DNA of 7,179 nucleotides from Acidimicrobiales bacterium (GTDB taxonomy: Bacteria > Actinomycetota > Acidimicrobiia > Acidimicrobiales > RAAP-2). The notes beneath the pieces were generated by a model. That model had not been told where the DNA came from and made no database searches. It worked only from the letters and a program-made list of their open reading frames with translations. The stretch is from contig JADGOK010000038.1 in the NCBI GenBank assembly GCA_017882985.1, positions 1 to 7,179 on the forward strand, given 5' to 3'. Position 1 is the stretch's first letter; each line of letters starts with the position of its first letter. Shown here in pieces: positions 1-4,396 of this stretch. Both the position numbers and the translations under genes were made by a program.

Positions 1-599
1 TGTGCGTCGTTCAGTCCGGCCAGTCCGACGAGCAGTTGGGCGTAGTCCCCCGCGGAGTGCACGAGCAGGCCGCGCAGCAGCGTTCCTTCACAGATTCTCA
101 TTCCGAGCACGATCTCGACGCGCGACTGTCCGCTCGCCACGTCGTGGTCGTAGGCCGCGACGTCATTGGCGTTCACCGTCAGACAGGGTCCGCGCTGGGC
201 GTAAGTGAGAGGAAGTCGGTGCAGAACAACCCACGTGGTCATCATCTTCGTGAGACTGGCGATCGGCACCCTGGGCTGGTTCGGCGACGACGCGGCGACC
301 GACACCTTAGGGATCAGGACCGCCGCACTGCCGACCTTCGGCCACGGCAACTTCGACCGCTTGGAGGGAATAGTGGTCGTCGTCGTTGGCGTCGTGGTCG
401 TCGTCGACGTTGGCACCGTCGTGGTCGTGGAGGTGGGAATGGTGGTGGTGGACGTGGGAATGCTGGTCGTCGAGGCGTGAGCGGTGGTTGAATTCGCCGT
501 GGCGGGCCCCACCGCGATGAGGAAGCCCGCCAGAACCGTGACGGACGTCAGTCCGAGGGGCAACGCCCGGCGTTGCCAGCGGCGCGGAGACGTATTCAC
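1..599 (-). CDS. D-alanyl-D-alanine carboxypeptidase-like protein (peptidase S11), N-terminal part
   Basis: Partial gene of 199 codons plus two bases, running off the left edge. It starts at GTG 599-597, and no other start codon lies nearby in frame. Residues 1-35 form an export signal: an Arg-rich start (RRWQRR), a hydrophobic stretch at about 13-31, and a likely cleavage after ATA-35. A Thr/Ser/Pro linker covers about 43-78. The catalytic domain follows, with the S11 SxxK motif as IASLTK (Ser115, Lys118). In the family this Ser is acylated by the D-Ala-D-Ala stem and the terminal D-Ala is removed outside the membrane. Where the SxN motif is expected, the sequence reads HSAGDYA (182-184 = S-A-G), so Asn is replaced by Gly. 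The KTG motif would lie beyond the edge. Cys139 and Cys170 could form a disulfide. It is divergent from the L,D-transpeptidase gene. The fold family seems clear, but D,D-carboxypeptidase activity is uncertain because of the altered motif. Confidence 0.82.
   Translation of the reverse strand, partial: MNTSPRRWQRRALPLGLTSVTVLAGFLIAVGPATANSTTAHASTTSIPTSTTTIPTSTTTTVPTSTTTTTPTTTTTIPSKRSKLPWPKVGSAAVLIPKVSVAASSPNQPRVPIASLTKMMTTWVVLHRLPLTYAQRGPCLTVNANDVAAYDHDVASGQSRVEIVLGMRICEGTLLRGLLVHSAGDYAQLLVGLAGLNDA
366..473 (-). repeat. Thr/Ser/Pro low-complexity linker tract in the S11 gene
   Basis: Residues about 43-78 are runs of Thr codons (ACG/ACC) with Ser, Pro and Ile, such as TSTTTIPTSTTTT. This is a typical extended, probably flexible spacer between the signal peptide and the catalytic domain of an exported protein. 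A similar tract occurs in the divergent gene at 962-1117 on the opposite strand, so the two tracts are imperfect inverted repeats at DNA level. Confidence 0.8.
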
Positions 600-605
600 T
601 GCTTC

Positions 606-611
606 AATGTA
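606..611 (-). promoter_or_regulatory. -10 box of a probable leaderless promoter for the S11 gene
   Basis: On the minus strand the hexamer TACATT is followed by six bases (GAAGCA) and then the GTG start at 599. This places it at exactly -12 to -7 if transcription begins at the G of the start codon. No good Shine-Dalgarno sequence precedes the GTG, which fits a leaderless mRNA. I see no convincing -35 box. Confidence 0.5.
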
Positions 612-641
612 CCGTGTCCATATCCAAAATCCTTGTCCCCC

Positions 642-661
642 AGTTTCGGGACCGAGAAACT
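642..661. repeat. Imperfect palindrome in the divergent promoter region
   Basis: AGTTTCGG and CCGAGAAACT face each other around GA. The arms pair perfectly apart from a two-base bulge (GA) on the right arm. The element lies between the two divergent start codons, upstream of the S11 promoter box. It could be an operator for either gene; no regulator is identifiable from sequence alone. Confidence 0.35.
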
Positions 662-687
662 CTGAAGAGACCTGGATAGTTTGTGTC

Positions 688-703
688 GTTACGATTTTGT
701 AAC
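688..703. promoter_or_regulatory. Inverted repeat GTTAC-N6-GTAAC, candidate operator
   Basis: Perfect 5-bp arms are separated by six T-rich bases (gatttt). If the L,D-transpeptidase mRNA starts at its ATG (728), this element spans about -40 to -25 and covers the position where a -35 box would sit. A site there could control that promoter. GTAAC half-sites are reminiscent of binding sites described for the actinobacterial cell-wall response regulator MtrA, but those are usually direct repeats, so this link is only a guess. Confidence 0.35.
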
Positions 704-715
704 AATGTCGGCCAT

Positions 716-721
716 TAGCAT
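716..721 (+). promoter_or_regulatory. -10 box of a probable leaderless promoter for the L,D-transpeptidase gene
   Basis: TAGCAT matches the TANNNT pattern and is followed by six bases (CGAAGC) and then the ATG at 728. It therefore sits at exactly -12 to -7 if the start codon is the first base of the mRNA. There is no clear Shine-Dalgarno sequence before the ATG. Confidence 0.5.
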
Positions 722-727
722 CGAAGC

Positions 728-1711
728 ATGGCGAGACCCCGTTTCCGAACCCTGAGCGGGTTGGTGGCTGGTTCGATCGTCATCGGATCGCTGCTGGTTG
801 CGCCCGTCGCCGAAGCAAACGTCGGCCGCGCACCGTCACACGTGATGGGCACCAAACAGAGTCGAGTTGCTTTTACTCTCACGATGGAAGACCAGCTCCT
901 CGCCTACCTTCGTTATCTTCCCGTCTCGTTCTACGTCAAGGTAAAGGTGAAGACCTCCGTCCCAACGACCACAACGACGTCGACGACCACAACGAGCACG
1001 CCAGTGACCACGACGACAGGGCCCGATTCCACCACCACAACGCTGTCTTCGTCGACTACGACCACGTCGACGACCACAACCACTGTGGTGTCGACTACCA
1101 AGACCATAACCACCACCGCTCTCAAGCACCCGACAACGCCGCAGCCGGGAAGGTACGTGTGGCGCTTTCGATCCTTGCCGGCGGCATTCCGTTCGCTATG
1201 GCACGTCGGCACGGACAACGTGATCTTGAAAGGCGCGTTGATGCGTTTCCAATCAGTGAACAATCTGCCCACCACGGGTCAGATGGACACGACCACCTGG
1301 AAACTACTTAGCGTCGCGGCGCTGCAGCACCGCTACGACCCGATGACGTACAACGACGTCTTGGTCACGCAATCACTTCCCCAGAAACTCAAGCTCTACC
1401 AGAACGGACGACTCACGTACACGTCGTTCGTCAACACGGGAATTTCCGTCTCGCCAACCCAGAACGGCACATTTCCGGTGTACCTGCACTACGTCACGAC
1501 GACGATGTCGGGCACCAATCCCAACGGCACGAAGTATCACGATCCGGGCATCCCCTGGGTGTCCTACTTCAACGGTGGCGACGCGCTGCACGGTTTCCTG
1601 CGCGGTTCGTACGGCTCGCCCCAAAGCCTCGGCTGCGTAGAGATGCCCTTCGCCAACGCGGGCGTCGTGTGGCCGCACACGCCGATCGGCACACTCGTCA
1701 CCGTGCAGTAG
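728..1711 (+). CDS. Secreted L,D-transpeptidase (YkuD domain) with peptidoglycan-binding domain
   Basis: Complete 327-residue exported protein. L,D-transpeptidases join peptidoglycan stem peptides through 3-3 bonds, or attach proteins, using a catalytic Cys outside the membrane and tetrapeptide donors. A signal peptide covers residues 1-30 (cleavage near AEA-N), followed by a short region and a Thr/Ser-rich linker at about 79-130. A peptidoglycan-binding-1-like segment lies at about 160-197 (ALMRFQSVNNLPTTGQMD, typical of that fold). The YkuD domain occupies about 208-327, with catalytic His288 (LHGF) and Cys303 in SLGCVEM. The common form is S-H-G-C-[IV]-R, so the His and Arg of the motif are Leu301 and Glu305 here; Cys, Gly and Ser are kept. 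The start is ATG 728, which gives an intact signal peptide. It is divergent from the S11 gene, which may supply or compete for stem peptides. No clear terminator follows the stop. Confidence 0.9.
   Translation: MARPRFRTLSGLVAGSIVIGSLLVAPVAEANVGRAPSHVMGTKQSRVAFTLTMEDQLLAYLRYLPVSFYVKVKVKTSVPTTTTTSTTTTSTPVTTTTGPDSTTTTLSSSTTTTSTTTTTVVSTTKTITTTALKHPTTPQPGRYVWRFRSLPAAFRSLWHVGTDNVILKGALMRFQSVNNLPTTGQMDTTTWKLLSVAALQHRYDPMTYNDVLVTQSLPQKLKLYQNGRLTYTSFVNTGISVSPTQNGTFPVYLHYVTTTMSGTNPNGTKYHDPGIPWVSYFNGGDALHGFLRGSYGSPQSLGCVEMPFANAGVVWPHTPIGTLVTVQ
962..1117 (+). repeat. Thr/Ser low-complexity linker tract in the L,D-transpeptidase gene
   Basis: Residues about 79-130 consist mainly of Thr with Ser, Pro and Val, encoded by ACG, ACC and ACA codons. 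The tract links the exported N-terminus to the peptidoglycan-binding region. The 11-mer ACGTCGACGAC occurs at 977-987 and 1064-1074 and, inverted, at 400-410 in the divergent gene. Confidence 0.8.
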
Positions 1712-1856
1712 CCGACTCGAGGACGTCACTCACTCGGCGGCTCCCTTCGGCCATCACGTTCGATCAACGAGCGTCGAGGTCCTGCGTCGCGGGCGCCACG
1801 CACGGACTGAATCCGTTCAAATGCTGGCCAGCTGATCGAACCTTCGCGTCAGCGTC

Positions 1857-1862
1857 CATAAT
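1857..1862 (+). promoter_or_regulatory. -10 box of a probable leaderless promoter for the HAD phosphatase gene
   Basis: CATAAT matches TATAAT at five of six positions and lies exactly six bases before the ATG at 1869, so the predicted first transcribed base is the A of the start codon. A GGAGG (1863-1867) lies in between, only one base from the ATG. That is too close for normal ribosome binding, which makes the leaderless reading the better one. Confidence 0.5.
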
Positions 1863-1868
1863 GGAGGT

Positions 1869-2648
1869 ATGAATAAGAAGACGCTGGCGCAGAATTGGCT
1901 TTGCGACATGGACGGGGTGCTCATTCGTGACGGCGCGATGGTGGACGGTGCCGACAAGTTCCTCGATCAGTTGCGCGCGACGGACCGGTCGTTTCTCATT
2001 CTCACCAACAATTCATTCTTCACACCGAGCGAGCTCACGGCGATGTTAAAGACCACCGGCCTCGAGGTCGACGAGCGCCAACTGTGGACGTCCGCCCTCG
2101 CGACGGCCCAATTCGTCCACTCCCAGCGCCCCCAGGGCTCGGCGTTCGTACTGGGCGAACTGAGCGTCCACGACGCCCTGCGCAACGTCGGCTATCACGA
2201 AAGCAGATCGAGGGCCGATTACGTCATTTTGGGTGAAACCCAGGACTACTCCTTTGACGACGTCACGACGGCGGTGCGCCTGATCGAAGACGGCAGCCAC
2301 TTCGTGGCGACAAATCCCGAACCAACCGGACCGTCGTCCGAAGGAACGCTGCCCGCGGTCGGTGCCATGGCGTCACTGATCGAGAGTGCGACGGGCATTT
2401 CACCCTATTTCGTCGGCAAACCGAACCCGATCATGATGCGCGAAGGCCTCAACCGTCTGGGGGCCCATACCGAGAACACGGTCGTGATCGGCGACCGAAT
2501 GGACACCGACATTCTCGGTGGCGTCGAGGCGGGACTCGAAACGATTCTCGTCCTGTCGGGGGTCGCGTCACGGCGCGAGATCGATCGCTTCCCGTTTCGA
2601 CCGACGCGGGTCGTCGAGTCGATCGCGGAGTTGATCGACGAACTTTAA
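1869..2648 (+). CDS. HAD-superfamily phosphatase, NagD type (subfamily IIA)
   Basis: Complete 259-residue cytosolic protein with all HAD motifs. Motif I is CDMDGVL with Asp13 (nucleophile) and Asp15 (acid/base). Motif II is ILTNNS (43-48, Thr46). Motif III Lys184 is in VGKPNP. Motif IV is VIGDRMDTD with Asp209 and Asp214 binding Mg2+. The cap lies between motifs II and III, and the stretch around ATNPEPTGPSSEG is characteristic of the NagD/4-nitrophenylphosphatase group. These enzymes hydrolyse small phosphate monoesters such as nucleotides, sugar phosphates or phosphoglycolate; the substrate cannot be read here. The length is normal for the family. It converges on otsA with 39 bases between stop codons. 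It is not OtsB, which belongs to a different HAD subfamily with a different cap. Residue 60 uses the rare codon TTA. Confidence 0.88.
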   Translation: MNKKTLAQNWLCDMDGVLIRDGAMVDGADKFLDQLRATDRSFLILTNNSFFTPSELTAMLKTTGLEVDERQLWTSALATAQFVHSQRPQGSAFVLGELSVHDALRNVGYHESRSRADYVILGETQDYSFDDVTTAVRLIEDGSHFVATNPEPTGPSSEGTLPAVGAMASLIESATGISPYFVGKPNPIMMREGLNRLGAHTENTVVIGDRMDTDILGGVEAGLETILVLSGVASRREIDRFPFRPTRVVESIAELIDEL

Positions 2649-2687
2649 GTCCAAGAGCGTCAACTCTGGCGTGCCCGGCGCCCGCAT

Positions 2688-4133
2688 CTAGGGCTGCAGG
2701 GCGTTGAGGAACTCTTCCGTCCAGTCGTACACGTCGCGTCGATAGATCTTTCGACGCATTCGTAACATGCGCGATTTGGCTTCCTTCGGGGTTGCGTTGA
2801 GCGCCATCCGGATGCCCTCCTTGATGCCGTCGAGGTCGTGGGGGTTCACGATGAACGCGCCGCGAAGTTCGGTCGCCGCCCCCGCAAATTCGCTGAGCAC
2901 GAGTTTGCCGGTTCCGTCGGCGCGACACATCACGTACTCCTTGGCGACGAGGTTCATGCCGTCGCGGAACGGCGTCACCAGCATGATGTCGGCTTCGAGG
3001 TAGAGCGCCATCAACTCCTCAAAGCCCATACTCTGGTGCAGATAGTGGATGACCGGGTTACCGAGCACGCCGTAGTCGCCGTTCATCTCGCTGATGACCT
3101 GTTCGAGATCATGGCGTTCGCGTTCGTAGTGAGCGTCAGTCTCGCGACTGGGGACCGCCACCTGCACCAGGACGTGCTTGGCCGGGTCGAGGGTCCCGTC
3201 AGCGAAGAGCTCCGAAACCGCCTTGATCCGCTGCTGGATCCCCTTGGTGTAGTCGAGACGGTCAACGCCCAGCAGGATCAGCTCGGGATTGCCGAGGCTC
3301 TGGCGAATCTCGCGGGCGCGGGCGCGCACCGCGGGGTCGGCCGCGGAGGCGGCGATGAAGTCGCAATCGACCGAGATCGGAAACGCCCCGACCTTGATGA
3401 CGCGGCCGTCGAAGATCAGCGAGGCGTCGGTTCCCGTCGCGCCGAGGAGGCGACGCGCGATGCGAGAGAAGTTGGCCGCCGCCTGGGGAACCTGGAATCC
3501 GATGAGGTCGGCGCCGAGGAGTCCCGTCAGAATCTCCTTGCGCCAGGGCAACTGCATGAACAACTCAGTTGGTGGAAAGGGAATATGGAGAAAGAATCCG
3601 ATCCGCACGTCGGGTCGGAGTTGACGCAGGTAGTTCGGGACGAGTTGCAATTGATAGTCGTGAATCCACACCGTCCCGCCCTCGGCAACGGACGCGGCGG
3701 CGGCCTTGGCGTAACGCATGTTGATCTCTTGGTAGGTGTGCCACCACGTGCGGTGAAATGTCGGTGTGCGAATGGCGTCGTGATACAGGGGCCAGAGCGT
3801 CGCGTTGGAGAAACCCAAGTAGAAGTCGTCGTACTCCTCGGCGCTGATATCGACCGACTTCAATCGAATACCTTCGAAGGACGTCGGCGGCGCGATATCC
3901 GTCGCCGCGCCGGACCAGCCGATCCACAAACCCTGGCGATTCTGCAGGACCGAGGTCAACGCCGAGACGAGGCCGCCGGGACTCGGGCGCCAATCCTCAG
4001 CACCGGGGGTCGTCGAGCGCTGGATCGGCAGCCGGTTCGCGACAATCACCAGTTCGGCCCCCGAATCGTCGGGAGCGAACGTGGGTTCGAGAGCGGGGCG
4101 AATTTCAGCCACTGGTTCGGTTGGCTGCATCAT
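2688..4133 (-). CDS. otsA: Alpha,alpha-trehalose-phosphate synthase (GT20)
   Basis: Complete 481-residue cytosolic glycosyltransferase that transfers glucose from a nucleotide-sugar donor to glucose 6-phosphate, giving trehalose 6-phosphate. Family signatures appear in order: VIVANRLPI (30-38), PSPGGLVSAL (50-59), WIGWSG, LWPLYH (113-118), WIHDYQLQLVP with Asp159, the HIPFPP loop (183-188), VDRLDYTKG with Arg292 and Lys297 (phosphate contacts), HQSMGFEELMALY, and TPFRDGMNLVAKEY with Asp391 and Glu399. The length is that of a single-domain OtsA, with no fused phosphatase. I chose ATG 4133 because GAAAGG (4147-4142) lies eight bases upstream. ATG 4130 or TTG 4136 are close alternatives. It lies downstream of the GH15 gene on the same strand, a pairing I recall from other bacteria, often together with otsB. 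The 263-base gap suggests some independent control. Confidence 0.95.
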   Translation of the reverse strand: MMQPTEPVAEIRPALEPTFAPDDSGAELVIVANRLPIQRSTTPGAEDWRPSPGGLVSALTSVLQNRQGLWIGWSGAATDIAPPTSFEGIRLKSVDISAEEYDDFYLGFSNATLWPLYHDAIRTPTFHRTWWHTYQEINMRYAKAAAASVAEGGTVWIHDYQLQLVPNYLRQLRPDVRIGFFLHIPFPPTELFMQLPWRKEILTGLLGADLIGFQVPQAAANFSRIARRLLGATGTDASLIFDGRVIKVGAFPISVDCDFIAASAADPAVRARAREIRQSLGNPELILLGVDRLDYTKGIQQRIKAVSELFADGTLDPAKHVLVQVAVPSRETDAHYERERHDLEQVISEMNGDYGVLGNPVIHYLHQSMGFEELMALYLEADIMLVTPFRDGMNLVAKEYVMCRADGTGKLVLSEFAGAATELRGAFIVNPHDLDGIKEGIRMALNATPKEAKSRMLRMRRKIYRRDVYDWTEEFLNALQP

Positions 4134-4162
4134 CAAGGGTACCTTTCAAACGAGCCCCCCAA

Positions 4163-4194
4163 TCCTTGCGTGGTAGCGCCCCGTGGCGCAAGGA
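4163..4194 (-). repeat. Stem-loop in the otsA leader
   Basis: TCCTTGCG (4163-4170) and CGCAAGGA (4187-4194) are perfect 8-bp inverted arms around a 16-base loop. An alternative hairpin, GCGCC (4176-4180) with GGCGC (4185-4189), overlaps the same right arm, so the two full stems cannot form together. The element ends 29 bases before the otsA ATG, close to the ribosome binding site but not covering it. Confidence 0.45.
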
Positions 4195-4239
4195 CGAGTT
4201 CGAGATGAAGCCGTTGGCCCGCAGCGATTGTCCAGCGAG

Positions 4240-4253
4240 TTCGCCGCGGCGAA
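4240..4253. repeat. 14-bp perfect palindrome upstream of otsA
   Basis: TTCGCCGCGGCGAA is fully self-complementary. It lies in non-coding DNA about 107 bases before the otsA start. It has the size and symmetry of an operator for a dimeric regulator, but GC-rich palindromes also arise by chance. Confidence 0.35.
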
Positions 4254-4396
4254 ACCTGCGAAATACTGACCAATTGGGCGAACCAGTCGAACCAATCGAC
4301 GGTACGGCCGGGCTACTTCACCACGGCGTCGAAGAAACTAAACATTACGGATAGAAACGCGTGAGTCGCGCCGTGCACTACGAGAAGTGCTCGAAC

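Larger units (their letters stand above)
4134..4396 (-). promoter_or_regulatory. Leader and intergenic region upstream of otsA
   Basis: The 263 bases between the GH15 stop and the otsA start contain no plausible gene. Read toward otsA they hold, in order: a weak hairpin seven bases after the GH15 stop (arms 4375-4379 and 4386-4390); a direct repeat CGAACCA at 4279-4285 and 4288-4294; the palindrome CCAATTGG at 4270-4277; a 14-bp palindrome at 4240-4253; a stem-loop at 4163-4194; and the ribosome binding site GAAAGG. I could not assign a convincing -35/-10 pair, and there is no U-tract terminator. Confidence 0.4.

Noticed and set aside
36..491. Plus-strand frames rich in Gly/Arg or Val over the first 490 bases
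   Set aside because: They are antisense to the Thr-rich linker and the S11 domain, whose signal peptide and SxxK motif make the minus strand the coding one.
366..1117. Thr-codon repeats as a possible CRISPR or tandem-repeat array
   Set aside because: The repetition follows Thr codons within two reading frames, with no constant repeat length and no spacers.
1711..1738. Terminator after the L,D-transpeptidase gene (GCCGA ... TCGGC)
   Set aside because: Only five paired bases with an 18-base loop and no T run, too weak to call.
1869..2648. Reading the HAD gene as otsB (trehalose-6-phosphatase)
   Set aside because: Its motifs and cap (ILTNNS, ATNPEPTGPSSEG, VGKPNP) are those of the NagD group, not the OtsB group, and it is not in the otsA transcription unit.
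2649..2687. A bidirectional terminator between the convergent HAD and otsA genes
   Set aside because: Only a weak 4-5 bp stem can be drawn, without a U-tract on either strand.
2838..4208. A 456-codon plus-strand open frame opposite otsA
   Set aside because: It is antisense to a clear GT20 gene, and its sequence is rich in Arg, Gly, Val and Asp as expected for the shadow of GC-rich coding DNA. No domain is visible.
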